A DNA stretch of 64,000 nucleotides from Verrucomicrobiales bacterium (GCA_028293125.1 JAQGPJ010000005.1:18231-82230); one strand, 5' to 3'. Shown: positions 8,240 to 18,173, counted from the stretch's first letter. Program-made: numbers and translations. Notes: generated by a model from the sequence alone, not told the origin.

Positions 8240-11200
8240 ATGATTGACGAATCGAAAATTTTTGGAATCGCGGCGGCTCTCCCCCCTGAGGAGAGGCCCT
8301 CATATCTCGATCTCTCCTGCACCGGGCATCCCGAGGCCCGCGCGCGGCTGGAGGAACAACTCCGTTTGCATGATGTGGAGGGGTTCACGGAAAGCCAAAC
8401 TTTTCGCTTTCCGTCGATCCAGGCGGAACCGGCAAGCCTGAAGCCCGGGGCGGCGGGGGAGCGCATCGGTTTCTACAAGCTGCTGGAACAAATCGGCGAG
8501 GGCGGGTTCGGCACCGTGTGGGCGGCGGAGCAGTCGCAGCCCATCCGGCGCCGTGTGGCTCTGAAGATTATCAAGCCGGGCATGGACACCAGGGAGGTCA
8601 TCGCCCGGTTCGGGCAGGAACGGCAGGCCCTGGCACTGATGGATCATCCGAATATCGCGAAGGTGCTGGACGCGGGTTCGACCTCCTGGGGGCGGCCGTA
8701 TTTTGTGATGGAGCTGGTGCGCGGCATCCGGATCACGGATTACTGCGACCAGGCGAATCTTCCGACGGCGGAGCGGCTGGCGCTTTTCATCCAGGTCTGC
8801 CATGCCGTGCAGCACGCGCACCAGAAAGGGATCATCCACCGGGACCTCAAGCCCTCCAACATTCTGGTCACCCTGCAGGACGGCGTGCCGGTTCCAAAAG
8901 TCATCGACTTCGGCGTGGCGAAAGCGACGCAGCAACAGCGGCTCACGGACCTGACAATTTACACGCGGATCCAGCAGATGATCGGCACGCCGCTCTACAT
9001 GTCGCCCGAGCAGGCGGAGATGAGCGGGCTCGATATTGACACGCGCAGCGACATTTACTCGCTGGGCGTTTTGCTTTACGAACTGCTCACGGGCCGCACG
9101 CCCTTCGATCCCGTGGTTTTGATGCGGGAGGGCTTGGATGAAATCCGCCGGGTCATCCGCGAGCAGGAGCCGCAGACGCCTTCGATGTTTGTCAGTAAGA
9201 TGACTGAGCAGTTTCGCGGGCCGGTCGCGCAGCGCCGGCAGGCTGACGGCGCGAAACTCGCCGGCCTGCTCCGGGGCGACCTCGACTGTGTCGTGATGAA
9301 GGCGCTCGAAAAAGATCGCACGCGCCGCTACCAAAGCGCTGACGAGCTTGCCCTCGATCTGAAACGCCACCTCGCGCACGAGCCGGTCATCGCCCGGCCC
9401 GCGACCGCGCTCCACCGCTTTCGGCGGCTCGTCCGGCGCAACAGGCTCGCTTTCACCGCCGGGCTCGTTGCGACCGCGCTGCTCGTCGGAACGATTTTTT
9501 CCACCTTTTCCTGGAAGCGTGAGCGGGCGCAACGCCGCGAAACCGATCTCCAGCGTGAGAAAGCAGTGCAACTCGAACACCGCTCGCTTCGGACGGAAGG
9601 GCTCGCCGGCGGCCGCACCAGCGCGCTGGCCGCCCTGCGCGCCGCCTGGGCGATTTCGCCCTCCGCTGAACTGCGCAACGAAGCCATCGCCTGCCTCGCG
9701 CTGCACGAGGTGCAGTTTGCTAAGACGCTGCCGCCGGACGATCCGCTGGCGCGTCCGCCGGAACCGGGCGCGAGCGCCGATGGACGCTGGGTTTTGCGTT
9801 TTGAAAACAATGCGCTCGAAGTGCTCGAACGCGCCTCCGGGAGACATGTTGCGCAATTTCCCGACCTCCCGGGCCGCCCCCCCGCACAGCTCGACGACAT
9901 GGGCCGCCGCCTCGCGATCGTGCGCGATGCCAAAGACGTGACATTGCACGAGCTGCCCTCGGGCAGGCTGCTCCACAAGTTGCCTCACCCGCAACCCGTG
10001 TCGTGTCTCGACTGGACGGGAGAGCTGCTCGCCACGGGCGGCGGCTACGATCGCCTCATCCACCTTTGGGACACCACTACGGGAAAGCGGCTGCGGCGAT
10101 TCAGCGGACACGACTCGCACATCGAGGCGCTGCGCTTCCGGCCCGGCGGGCAGGAGCTTATTTCGCTGGCGCAGGATTCGGTTCTGCGCGTCTGGCACGC
10201 GGCGCGCGGAGTCGAAATTCTACGGGTCGAAGGGGTCGTGAATCATCGCGGGCCGGCGTGGTGGAGCGCGGATGGACGCGAGTTCTTTTGTCCGCAGGCG
10301 CTCAGCGGCAAGGTCGATGTTTTCCAGTGCGATTGGTCCCGCACGACGCAGGTGCTGGCCCCGGGCGAGGACGAACCGCGCTCCGAAAATGTGCCCAGCC
10401 TTGTGCTCGACGGCACAGGTGAACTCGCAGCCGCGGTGGATGAAACCGCCTGCCGCGTTTGGTCGCTCGCCGCCGGACGGCTCGCCGCGACTTTTCCAAA
10501 GGATGGGCAGGAATGGATGGCCGTGCAATTCGCCGGAGACGACAGCCTCTGGCTAAGCGGTTGGAATCGCGCCCTGCGCCGGGTGCCCGTGGTGCGCCAG
10601 CGGCGCGGCTGGCCCGAGTTTGCCGCGGAGGAGCACACCGGGCTCCGCTCCGGACCCTTGCTTGTTGGAGCGCGCGCGGACGGCGGTGCGCTGGCGCTCA
10701 CGGCGAACGAACAGACGGACGCCGCCGATCGGGTCGAGATTTATTATCCCGGAGAAAAGCGCGCCGTCCGGCTCGCGCAACGCGACCCGTTTTCTGCCGC
10801 GCTCAGCCCGGACGGACGCTGGGGGGCGACGGGGAGTTTCCGCGATCCGGGCGCGCGGCTTTGGCACCTGCCATCGGGCGAACCGGCGCGCACGATTTCC
10901 CATCCCGACACGGTGTTGGGCCTCTTTTTTGCCGGCGGGAATCTTTGGCTGGTCAGCCCCACGGGAGTGCAGCGGACTTCGCCCAACAGTGCGCCGGCTG
11001 ACGGCGTCACTATTCCCGGCAATTTCCCCGGCTTTACCGTGAGCCCCGATGGCCGCCACGCCGCCAGCCTGGCGCGCACCGAAGTGGTGCTGCACCGTCA
11101 GTCCGACCTCGCTAAAATTGCGCGCTTCCCCGTGCCTGCTTACGCGGGCGCCATCGGTTCCGGGACGCTCGCCTTCAGCCGGGATGGCGCGCATCTCGCC

Positions 11201-11284
11201 CTGCACACCGCCGGTGGCACGGTGATCACGTGGCGATTGGAAACGTTGCGCGCCGAGTTGCGCGCATTGGGCATGGATTGGTGA
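8240..11284 (+). CDS. Membrane-anchored Ser/Thr protein kinase with C-terminal WD40 propeller
   Basis: This 1014-residue protein starts at the ATG at 8240 (MIDESKIFGIAAALPPEERP). Kinase motifs are complete: GEGGFGTVW (about residue 85), VALKIIKPGMD (about 105), HRDLKPSN (about 200), DFGVAKA (about 223) and GTPLYMSPEQAE. A linker with EKDRTRRYQSADELALDL follows. Residues ~403-425 form one transmembrane helix (LAFTAGLVATALLVGTIFSTF). The remainder contains WD40-like repeats such as LLATGGGYDRLIHLWDTTTGKRLRRF. The architecture fits a sensor kinase with an extracytoplasmic propeller, common in Verrucomicrobiota and Planctomycetota. The ligand is unknown and no phosphatase or FHA partner is adjacent. 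Confidence 0.92.
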   Translation: MIDESKIFGIAAALPPEERPSYLDLSCTGHPEARARLEEQLRLHDVEGFTESQTFRFPSIQAEPASLKPGAAGERIGFYKLLEQIGEGGFGTVWAAEQSQPIRRRVALKIIKPGMDTREVIARFGQERQALALMDHPNIAKVLDAGSTSWGRPYFVMELVRGIRITDYCDQANLPTAERLALFIQVCHAVQHAHQKGIIHRDLKPSNILVTLQDGVPVPKVIDFGVAKATQQQRLTDLTIYTRIQQMIGTPLYMSPEQAEMSGLDIDTRSDIYSLGVLLYELLTGRTPFDPVVLMREGLDEIRRVIREQEPQTPSMFVSKMTEQFRGPVAQRRQADGAKLAGLLRGDLDCVVMKALEKDRTRRYQSADELALDLKRHLAHEPVIARPATALHRFRRLVRRNRLAFTAGLVATALLVGTIFSTFSWKRERAQRRETDLQREKAVQLEHRSLRTEGLAGGRTSALAALRAAWAISPSAELRNEAIACLALHEVQFAKTLPPDDPLARPPEPGASADGRWVLRFENNALEVLERASGRHVAQFPDLPGRPPAQLDDMGRRLAIVRDAKDVTLHELPSGRLLHKLPHPQPVSCLDWTGELLATGGGYDRLIHLWDTTTGKRLRRFSGHDSHIEALRFRPGGQELISLAQDSVLRVWHAARGVEILRVEGVVNHRGPAWWSADGREFFCPQALSGKVDVFQCDWSRTTQVLAPGEDEPRSENVPSLVLDGTGELAAAVDETACRVWSLAAGRLAATFPKDGQEWMAVQFAGDDSLWLSGWNRALRRVPVVRQRRGWPEFAAEEHTGLRSGPLLVGARADGGALALTANEQTDAADRVEIYYPGEKRAVRLAQRDPFSAALSPDGRWGATGSFRDPGARLWHLPSGEPARTISHPDTVLGLFFAGGNLWLVSPTGVQRTSPNSAPADGVTIPGNFPGFTVSPDGRHAASLARTEVVLHRQSDLAKIARFPVPAYAGAIGSGTLAFSRDGAHLALHTAGGTVITWRLETLRAELRALGMDW

Positions 11285-11330
11285 TCACCTTGCGTGCGGT
11301 TCAACAGCATATTTCCTCTCACCGCCAGGA

Positions 11331-11618
11331 ATGTGGGATAACTCCACCCGTGACCATACGCTCCCCGGGGCCGAATCCGTCGGATCGGCAATACTGGGTG
11401 GTGGCACGCTCTCTAAAAAGCAGATTTTAAGAATTATTAATCCGGTATCGAATTGGGCGACACACCCCATGATTTTGCATGAAAAACGCGATGGATGGAG
11501 GCTGGACCGCAAAACGATGGATAATGATCCGATGGAACGCGCTGCGGACGATTTGGCCGTCATGAAGCGCTGGCTCCGCTTCATCCTCAGCTTTTTCGAA
11601 CAGCCGGACACGGCGTAA
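11331..11618 (+). CDS. Small hypothetical protein
   Basis: This is a 95-residue frame beginning MWDNSTRDHTLPGAESVGSAI. An internal Met at 11469 (MILHEKRDGWRLD) gives a 49-residue alternative. The C-terminal part (MERAADDLAVMKRWLRFILSFFEQPD) could be an amphipathic helix. There is no family match by eye and no clear ribosome binding site. The call rests on composition and length only. Confidence 0.25.
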   Translation: MWDNSTRDHTLPGAESVGSAILGGGTLSKKQILRIINPVSNWATHPMILHEKRDGWRLDRKTMDNDPMERAADDLAVMKRWLRFILSFFEQPDTA

Positions 11619-11650
11619 GTCCACCACGCCGCCCAACCCGATACCGCATT

Positions 11651-11706
11651 GGTAATAACCAATAACTGGCAACCACTAACTCTTCCCTGTCTCCCTCCCC
11701 CTCACT
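11651..11706. repeat. Heptamer array (CCAATAA type) beyond stop of minus-strand gene
   Basis: It contains AATAACCAATAACTGG followed by AACCACTAACTC and a pyrimidine tract (CCTGTCTCCCTCCCCCTCAC). Read in the sense of the minus-strand gene, a purine tract follows the stop and then AGTTATTGGTTATTAC. This is the same layout as the other arrays. Confidence 0.6.
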
Positions 11707-12336
11707 TCACCAATAAACCGAGAAGGGCGCGATGCGGTCGCCCGTCCAGGCGTTGCGGTATTCCTGGCCGGAGGGGATCAGGTGGCTCCAGGAGTTCCGG
11801 CATTCCCGGCCACGGTTTTCCCGGCTGAAGGAGCCGTAACCGAACACGGTGTGGTTGAAGCCGGCGTAGGTGGTGAGGTAATGGTTGTCATCCAGCACCG
11901 CGTAGTAGCTGCCGTGGCCGCCGCTGCCGCAGCTGCCAGGAGCGTTTGCGGGACTGTGTCCGTTCCCGGTCGGGTTGGCGTGCCCGTGCCCGTTCCCATG
12001 GGGGCGGGCGGCTTTGTCCCCATCCGGGTTCACGGCGCGGATCAGGGCCTTCAGGCGGCGGCCGGTGATGCTCTCCAAGGGCACCATCTCCTCCGTGAAG
12101 TCGTCGATGAGCTCCGCGGGTCTGGTGGTGGAGTCCCGGCGGAACGGGCGCAGAGGATTGGTCAGGTTGAGATGGACGCCATTCTCCAGAATGAGCCCCA
12201 GATCATAACAAAGCGCGCCCTCCACACCGTTCCACCCGCATATCACCTCCGTCACGGGACTCCCCAGCACCTCCCGCCAGCCGTAGTGGAGCGGGGAGCT
12301 TGCAATGGAATGCGGGTCTTGAGCGCAGGTGTCCAT
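11707..12336 (-). CDS. Hypothetical protein with His/Gly/Asn-rich insert
   Basis: This 209-residue protein starts MDTCAQDPHSIASSPLHYGW. Residues ~112-138 form a low-complexity insert (HGNGHGHANPTGNGH) encoded by a degenerate six-base repeat. The flanking regions look globular: EVICGWNGVEGALCYDLGLILENGVHL before it, and SYYAVLDDNHYLTTYAGFNHTVFGYG after it. There is no signal peptide, membrane segment or recognised family. The insert could bind metal, but its codon-level repeat structure suggests slippage rather than selection. Confidence 0.5.
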   Translation of the reverse strand: MDTCAQDPHSIASSPLHYGWREVLGSPVTEVICGWNGVEGALCYDLGLILENGVHLNLTNPLRPFRRDSTTRPAELIDDFTEEMVPLESITGRRLKALIRAVNPDGDKAARPHGNGHGHANPTGNGHSPANAPGSCGSGGHGSYYAVLDDNHYLTTYAGFNHTVFGYGSFSRENRGRECRNSWSHLIPSGQEYRNAWTGDRIAPFSVYW

Positions 12337-12450
12337 ACTCCCGGAGGATCGCCTACCGGCAGGATAAAGTCAAGAAGGCGGGAGGGGAGGGGGCTTTCCA
12401 CCTCCGGGGCGGTGGGGGAATGAGCATAGGAAAGTCTTCCTTATACTTAA

Positions 12451-12980
12451 AGGCTGTCTGAACAATCGCGATAACTTGGTCCAAAAGGCGAAAAATGGAT
12501 CGTTCCGGGTAAAATTCCGGGATGAATGCCTACCCCTCCAGGCTGAGCGAGCGATCCTGCATGGGAAATTCTGGAATCCCCTCCGGCCGTCCCGGTCGGA
12601 CACCCGGCGCGGCAGCGTTGACGGCATTTCCGGTCCTGAGCGCGCATACTGCTGGCGCGCTCATCCTAGCCTTTGGATGGATTAAATTGATTTGGACCGA
12701 CAGCAGCTACGCAGGTCTGTTGGAGAATGATGTAAAAAGCATTCCCCGCCACCGCAAAGGCAAGCTGGAGACCGTGAAGCGCTCCGATGACGTTCAAGGC
12801 TTCAAAGTGCTGTCCAAACGGGGAATCGGTGAGGGGATTTTTGGCTGGCTCATCCAGTCCCGCCGCCGCCTGGTTCGGGACTGCGGGGCCAAAATCAGCC
12901 ATTCCGAGTCCATGATCCACATCTTCATGGTCAAACGCATGCTTGCCAGAATCGCCCGCTGGTTACTGTTAAGACAGCCT
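12451..12980 (+). mobile_element. Decayed IS5-type insertion sequence (remnant A)
   Basis: It is bounded by short inverted ends AGGCTGTCT (12451) and AGACAGCCT (12972-12980). The left ~100 bases include GAATGCCTACCCCTCCAGGCT, closely matched by the left end of remnant B near 45150 (GAATGCCCACCCCTCCAGCCT on the minus strand). The interior holds only the C-terminal part of a DDE transposase, so about half the element has been deleted. Target duplications were not discerned. Confidence 0.7.
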
Positions 12981-13013
12981 CGGAGGCAAGATCGCCTTGC
13001 GCACGCCGTTTAA
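12620..13013 (+). pseudogene. IS5-family transposase fragment (C-terminal)
   Basis: The translation contains KLIWTDSSYAGLLENDVKS, then VKRSDDVQGFKVLSKRGIGEGIFGWL, SRRRLVRDC and SESMIHIFMVKRMLARIARWL. This is the order of the last third of IS5-family transposases (D...G, then the (W)vvERTFaWL motif with the catalytic Glu, then the final helix). The Glu is retained but the N-terminal catalytic Asp is missing, so it cannot be active. The stop falls just outside the right inverted end. Confidence 0.8.
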
Positions 13014-13031
13014 CTCATAGATAATGAACGC

Positions 13032-13271
13032 ATGAAATTCCTGTATGATTTAATTCCTATTATTTGTTCAATTATTATGTTTTCCTCGAGTGTGTGGATT
13101 TTATTTTTCAATGGTTGCGAAAAAATGTACGACAAATATCAGGATTCATTCGGGTTCGGAGGTTTTTTCTCTTCAAAACAAGGATATGTAAAATTCCATC
13201 GGATGTTTTATGCTTGGCCTATATTCTGGGGTGCGTTGTTTTTCTGGGTGACGAGAATTATTAATATTTAG
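13032..13271 (+). CDS. Small AT-rich membrane protein
   Basis: This 79-residue protein starts MKFLYDLIPIICSIIMFSSSVWILFF, with one transmembrane helix at residues ~5-26 and a second at ~60-78 (MFYAWPIFWGALFFWVTRI). The polar loop contains KMYDKYQDSFGFGG. It is strongly AT-rich compared with its neighbours and begins 51 bases beyond IS remnant A. A similar small AT-rich membrane protein lies inside IS remnant B. No family is recognised. Confidence 0.5.
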   Translation: MKFLYDLIPIICSIIMFSSSVWILFFNGCEKMYDKYQDSFGFGGFFSSKQGYVKFHRMFYAWPIFWGALFFWVTRIINI

Positions 13272-13525
13272 GCTCGTCAGGGTTTTGCGGTCTGCGGACT
13301 TGCGGGCAAAGGTCAGAAAACCATCCCCGGCGGACCTCCCGGCAAGGGGGCTCCTTTCCTCCCTCCCTCTCCCCCTGGCGGGGCCTGAAGTGTTGGAGTA
13401 AAACCACCGGCGGCCTCCGGAAAAGGATCATCATGGAAACAAACAGGGGGGCGGATGCCGATGAATCCGCTGAATTTTCCATGTTCCTGCAAGTCTCCCT
13501 CCCCGCCGGGGCGTAAAAACCCGCC

Positions 13526-15091
13526 ATGAACCACCCCATCCCATCCCGTTCCCGTCTCCGTTTCCGGAGGCTGATCCTGGCCGGCCCGCTCCTCATCACT
13601 GCCCTGACCTGTTCGGTGATGTCCGGCGCGCCGGACGCCCAGGCCCTGCGGAAACCTGCGGTCCAAGCGGGCTTTGCGGAACGCGATATCACGCCCGCCA
13701 TCGGCATGGAGGAGCCCGGAGGCTACGGCAAGTCCTTCCACCGGACCTTCCACGATCCGTGCAAGGTCCGCGCTTCGGTCTTCGAGGAGGGCGGGAAGCG
13801 GGTGGCCGTGGTCGGCGTGGATGCGCTGATGCTCTCCCGGGACCTGGTCCAGCGGTGCCGCGCCGCCATTGAGAATGCCTGCGGCATCCCCGCGGCGAAT
13901 GTGATGATCGCCGCTTCACACTCCCATTCCTCCGGTCCCACCGGCATGGTGCAGCCCGGGGAGTATGACCACGCGGATGAGTTCGTGAAGGACCTCGCCT
14001 ACAACCAGTCCTCCACGGCGGATTCCGCCTATCTGAAGACTGTGGAAAAGGCCATCCTCGACGCCGTCGTCCAGGCGGACCAGGGGAAGGTGCCGGCAAA
14101 AATGGGCTTCGGCAAAGGCCATGAGGACAAGGCCGCCTTCAACCGTCGCCTGCGCATGAAGAACGGGCAGACGTGGAGCCATTCCGGCATCGGGAACCCG
14201 GACATCATCAGCTATGCGGGACCCATCGATCCCGATGTGGGCGTGATCGCCGCATGGGATCTTGAGAACAAACTGCTGGGCGTGATGGTGAACTATTCCT
14301 GCCACTGCACCACGAACCCCGGCGGCATCTCCGCCAACTGGGTGCAATACCTGGAGCAGACGCTTCAGGGAGGGCTCGCCTCCAAGGCTCCTGTGGTCTT
14401 CCTGGCGGGCGCCTGCGGCGACCTCACGCAGGTGGACAACCTTTCGAAGACCGTCCAGCGTCAGGGGGAGGAAATGTCCCGCTACGTCGGCGGACGCGTG
14501 GGGGCGGAGGCGCTGAAAGCTGTGCTCTCCATGGCCAGGGACACGGAGGTGCCGGTGGATGTCCGGCGGAAGGTCTGGGAGGCCGGCCGCCGCGTGCCGG
14601 CCCCGGAGCGGGTGGCGGATTCCATGGCCATCCTCAAGGGGGAGAAACCGGCGGATGCGACCGCGAAAACCTTCGCCAGGGAGATCGTGATGCTGGATGC
14701 CGCCATCCGGCATTCCCCAAAAGTGGAAGTGGAGGTCCAGGCCATTCAAGTGGGCCCGGCCGTCCTCGTCAGCAACCCCGCCGAGTACTTCGTCGCCAAC
14801 GGCCTCCGCATCAAAAAGGAAAGCCCTTTCCCTTTCACCTGGTCCGTGGAGCTGGCCAACGGCTGCGCGGGCTATGTGCCCACCGAGGAGGCCTTCCTCC
14901 CGGACGGCGGGGGCTATGAAACGCGCCTCACCTCCTACAGCAATCTGGAAGTGACCGCCGGCACCCAAATGGCGGATGCCGGCATCGGGCTCGCGAAAGA
15001 AATGAAACCCGGCCCCGTGCCGGTGTTCGGCCCGCCCGCGCCATTCACCGCTCCGTGGACGTATGGCAACCTCGGCCCGGAAACCAAATAA
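13526..15091 (+). CDS. Secreted neutral/alkaline ceramidase-like protein
   Basis: This 521-residue protein has a basic signal peptide (residues 1-~42, RLILAGPLLITALTCSVMSGAPDAQA). The hallmark FAERDITPAIG starts the mature domain. VMIAASHSHSSGPTG (about residue 130) carries the His-x-His-Ser metal site, and MVNYSCHCTTNPGG (about residue 255) fits the second His region. It matches the N-terminal catalytic domain of neutral/alkaline non-lysosomal ceramidases and lacks the C-terminal sandwich, as do many PVC members. The true substrate may be another amide. It is followed after 15 bases by a PVC cytochrome gene, which implies one operon. Confidence 0.82.
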   Translation: MNHPIPSRSRLRFRRLILAGPLLITALTCSVMSGAPDAQALRKPAVQAGFAERDITPAIGMEEPGGYGKSFHRTFHDPCKVRASVFEEGGKRVAVVGVDALMLSRDLVQRCRAAIENACGIPAANVMIAASHSHSSGPTGMVQPGEYDHADEFVKDLAYNQSSTADSAYLKTVEKAILDAVVQADQGKVPAKMGFGKGHEDKAAFNRRLRMKNGQTWSHSGIGNPDIISYAGPIDPDVGVIAAWDLENKLLGVMVNYSCHCTTNPGGISANWVQYLEQTLQGGLASKAPVVFLAGACGDLTQVDNLSKTVQRQGEEMSRYVGGRVGAEALKAVLSMARDTEVPVDVRRKVWEAGRRVPAPERVADSMAILKGEKPADATAKTFAREIVMLDAAIRHSPKVEVEVQAIQVGPAVLVSNPAEYFVANGLRIKKESPFPFTWSVELANGCAGYVPTEEAFLPDGGGYETRLTSYSNLEVTAGTQMADAGIGLAKEMKPGPVPVFGPPAPFTAPWTYGNLGPETK

Positions 15092-15106
15092 CTCTTTCTT
15101 TTAAGG

Positions 15107-18070
15107 ATGCGTCTCTTCCCCCTGCTTGCCGCCGCCGCTTTTCCCTGCGCCGCCCTCGTGCTGCCCGCCAGCGCGGAGGAGCGGGAGACCGCCTGGTCTC
15201 CTGAAAAAACCCTCGCCTCGATCGAGATCGACGGCCCTTACGAAGTGCGCCTCGCCGCCGCCGAGCCACTGGTCCGGGACCCGGTCGAGATGTGCTGGGA
15301 CGCCGCCGGCCGCTGCTATGTGGCGGACATGATCGACTACCCGCTGGGCAGCCCGGACGGAACCCCGTTGTCCCGCGTGCAGCAACTCATCGATGACGAC
15401 CATGACGGCCAATTCGATCGGGCCGTCACGTTTGCCGACAGGCTCGATCACGTCCAAGGCCTGCTCCCTCACCAGGGCGGGCTCATCGCCACCACCCGCA
15501 CCCAGGTGCTTTTCCTCAAAGACACCAACGGGGATGGCGTGGCGGAGGTGAGGAAGCCGCTGATTGCCGGCTTCAATCCCTCCTTCTCCCAACTCCAGGT
15601 TTCCTCCCCCCGGTGGGGCCTGGATGGGGAGGTGTATTTCAACAATGGTCTGGACAGCGCGCAGATCTACCCCGTGGCGGCGGACGGCGTCGCCAAGGGG
15701 GAGACCGTGGAGGCTGCGGGGAGCAATCTACGCTGGAATCCGGACACCGGGCAACTCCACCGCGCCGCGGGCTTCGGCCAGTACGGCGGGGGCTTCGACG
15801 ACTGGGGGCGCCACTTCTGCTCGTCGAACCGCAGCCCGGTGATGTTCGCCGTGGTCCCGCCGGAAACGCTGACCAGCAATACCGCCCCGCCCCGGCCACC
15901 GTGGGAAAACATCGCCCCCTTCGGCCCCGCCTCGCGGGTCTATCCCCTTCAGATCACCCATACCACCTCGGACGCGCACTCCGGGACGAACACCTCCGCC
16001 TGCGGGCTGGGCGTGTACCGGGCCCATCTGATGCCGGACCTCTCCGGGGATATCTTCGTGTGCGATCCCACCGGCCAGCTCATCACCCGTTTCCGGAAAC
16101 CCGTGGCCGCCGGTGGCAGCCTCGCCACCTCCCGCACCGGGCAGCAGACGGAGTTTTTCCGCAGCCGGGATGAATGGTGCCGGCCCGTCAATATCACGAC
16201 CGGGCCGGATGGCGCGCTTTATGTCTGCGATATCCACCGCCGCTTCATCGACCACGCGCGCTTCTTCCCGGATGAATTCGTGAGGAGCCACGACATGCGG
16301 GCCGGTGAGAACGAGGGACGCATCTGGAAAATCGTGCCCAAAGGCTTCCCCTCGGGAAAGGCCCACCCCGTTTCCGCGCCGGAGGACACCGCAGGCCGCA
16401 TCGCCTGGCTGTCCCATGAAAACGCCTGGCAGCGCGAAACCGCCCAGCGTCTCTTCCGCGAGCAGGCATCCTCCACGCCGGAAGCGTTGTCCGCCGTCAG
16501 CAACGCCCTGGCGGCCAGCCAGCCCTCCACGGCGGCCGGCAGGCTCCACACCCTGTGGCTGCACGTCGCGCTTTCCGCACGGAGCCCCGCAGGCACAGGC
16601 ACCCCGCTGACCGCCCTCACCGAGGCTCCCACGCCGGAAGTGGCGGAGAACCTCGTCCTCATGGCCCATCGTCATCCGGCTTACTTTGGCGCGGCGGTGA
16701 AGGAGGTCATTTTCCGCGCCGTGCAGGCAGGCGGCCCGCGGGCGCGCATGCTCGCGCTGCTGACCACCCGCCCATCCGCGGAGGAGATCGACGCCGCCGT
16801 CAGGACTCTTGCCGGAGCAGGCAGGGAACTGGATGATCCCTGGTTCCAGCAGGCGGTCCTGATCCACTTGGACGGCCACACCGGCCGCTTTGCGGAAGCC
16901 TTGATGAAAGGCGGGTTCAGCCAAGCCGCTTCGGACGCCCGCACCACCTTCATCCGCAACCTCACGGCGATGTCCGCCGCCAACCCGGACCGCGGGGACC
17001 TCGGCCATGCGCTGGCCAGCCTGCGCACCGCTCCCGGTGAACTGCTCTGGTGGAAGGCCGCGCTCCTGGAGGGACTGGCCCAAGGGCTGCCGCGGTCCGG
17101 CGTTCCGTCGTTGCCAGCGTTTGTGGCGGACCCGCCGCTCCGGGACGGCGGCGACGATGTCCGCGCGGAGATCCCGCGCCTGCTGGAGCGGGCAGGGCGG
17201 ATCATCACCGACACTTCCCTGCCGGATGATCTGCGCGTAGCTTCCCTGCCGCTGCTTTCCCAGCAGCCATATGAAGCCGCGGTCCCCGTCCTCAGGGAAC
17301 TCCTTTCCGGCAGGCAGTCCGCGGCCATCTCGCAGGCGGCCTTCGCCATCGTGAGACACCATGGTGCCCGCAGGACCGCCGCCCTGCTCTACGAAATCCT
17401 CCCGACGGCCCATCCATCACAGCGTCAGGAGATTATCACCCTGCTGGGCAATGACGCCGCCACCCTGCCGGACCTGCTGCGGCGCATGGACCGCGGGGAG
17501 GTTCCCAAAGCGCTGGTCGATGCGGAGACGCGCTGGCACCTGCTCCAAAGCGTCGATCCCGTGATTAAGCCTCTGGCGGAGAAGCTCTTCGAGCGTCCCG
17601 CGGCGGACCGCGCGGCCGTCATCACGGCCTACATGGGCGCGGCCACCGCCAAGGGCGACGCCGCGAAGGGCAGGGAGCTCTATACCGTCCTCTGCTCCGT
17701 CTGCCACACCTGGCAGGGGCAGGGCACCGCCGTGGGCCCGGACATCTCGGACGTCCGGGCGCGGGACAAGCGGGCCTTGATCAACGACATCCTCGACCCC
17801 AACCGGATGGTAGAGGCCCGCTGGAGCGCCTGTCAGGTCCAGACCCGCGACGGCCGCACCCTCATCGGCATCCTCCATTCCGAATCCCCCGCCGCTGTGG
17901 TTATCAAAATGCCGGGCGGTGTTTCGGAAACGATCCATCGTCCGGACATCACTGCCATGAGGTCCCTTGATGCCAGCCTGATGCCCGTCGGCCTTGAAGG
18001 AGGGATCTCCGTCGCTCAGATGGCGGACCTCCTCGCATTCCTCGGCGGCGAAACCGGCTCATCAAAATAA
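15107..18070 (+). CDS. PVC-type beta-propeller / HEAT / cytochrome c protein
   Basis: This 987-residue protein has a signal peptide (MRLFPLLAAAAFPCAALVLPASAEE). Residues ~35-420 match the PVC 'membrane-bound dehydrogenase' propeller (VEMCWDAAGRCYVADMIDYP, LLPHQGGLIATTRTQVLFLKD, DEWCRPVNITTGPDGALYVCDIHRRF). Residues ~430-830 are alpha-helical HEAT-like repeats. The heme site CSVCH lies at residues 863-867 with downstream GPDISDVRARDKRALINDILDPN. The likely role is a periplasmic dehydrogenase feeding electrons to its own c-heme. It shares an operon with the upstream ceramidase-like gene. Confidence 0.88.
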   Translation: MRLFPLLAAAAFPCAALVLPASAEERETAWSPEKTLASIEIDGPYEVRLAAAEPLVRDPVEMCWDAAGRCYVADMIDYPLGSPDGTPLSRVQQLIDDDHDGQFDRAVTFADRLDHVQGLLPHQGGLIATTRTQVLFLKDTNGDGVAEVRKPLIAGFNPSFSQLQVSSPRWGLDGEVYFNNGLDSAQIYPVAADGVAKGETVEAAGSNLRWNPDTGQLHRAAGFGQYGGGFDDWGRHFCSSNRSPVMFAVVPPETLTSNTAPPRPPWENIAPFGPASRVYPLQITHTTSDAHSGTNTSACGLGVYRAHLMPDLSGDIFVCDPTGQLITRFRKPVAAGGSLATSRTGQQTEFFRSRDEWCRPVNITTGPDGALYVCDIHRRFIDHARFFPDEFVRSHDMRAGENEGRIWKIVPKGFPSGKAHPVSAPEDTAGRIAWLSHENAWQRETAQRLFREQASSTPEALSAVSNALAASQPSTAAGRLHTLWLHVALSARSPAGTGTPLTALTEAPTPEVAENLVLMAHRHPAYFGAAVKEVIFRAVQAGGPRARMLALLTTRPSAEEIDAAVRTLAGAGRELDDPWFQQAVLIHLDGHTGRFAEALMKGGFSQAASDARTTFIRNLTAMSAANPDRGDLGHALASLRTAPGELLWWKAALLEGLAQGLPRSGVPSLPAFVADPPLRDGGDDVRAEIPRLLERAGRIITDTSLPDDLRVASLPLLSQQPYEAAVPVLRELLSGRQSAAISQAAFAIVRHHGARRTAALLYEILPTAHPSQRQEIITLLGNDAATLPDLLRRMDRGEVPKALVDAETRWHLLQSVDPVIKPLAEKLFERPAADRAAVITAYMGAATAKGDAAKGRELYTVLCSVCHTWQGQGTAVGPDISDVRARDKRALINDILDPNRMVEARWSACQVQTRDGRTLIGILHSESPAAVVIKMPGGVSETIHRPDITAMRSLDASLMPVGLEGGISVAQMADLLAFLGGETGSSK

Positions 18071-18083
18071 CCCGGTCGCCACC

Positions 18084-18173
18084 ATGCGACGAAATACCCT
18101 CCTCAACTGTCTCTGCCTCCGCCCTGCGGCTTCCCCGGCACGCTTCGCGGGTCAACCCGGACTAACTTTTTAA
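18084..18173 (+). CDS. Possible 29-residue leader ORF coupled to downstream cytochrome gene
   Basis: The frame ATG...TAA encodes MRRNTLLNCLCLRPAASPA and ten further residues. Its stop TAA overlaps the ATG of the next gene by one base (TAATG), a layout typical of translational coupling. It starts 13 bases after the previous stop. Nothing else supports it as a functional peptide, and it could be chance. Confidence 0.3.
   Translation: MRRNTLLNCLCLRPAASPARFAGQPGLTF

Noticed and set aside
8300..10198. Long minus-strand open frame opposite the kinase gene
   Set aside because: It is a GC-driven shadow. The plus strand encodes a complete kinase-WD40 protein, and the minus translation is Arg/Pro/His-rich without domains.
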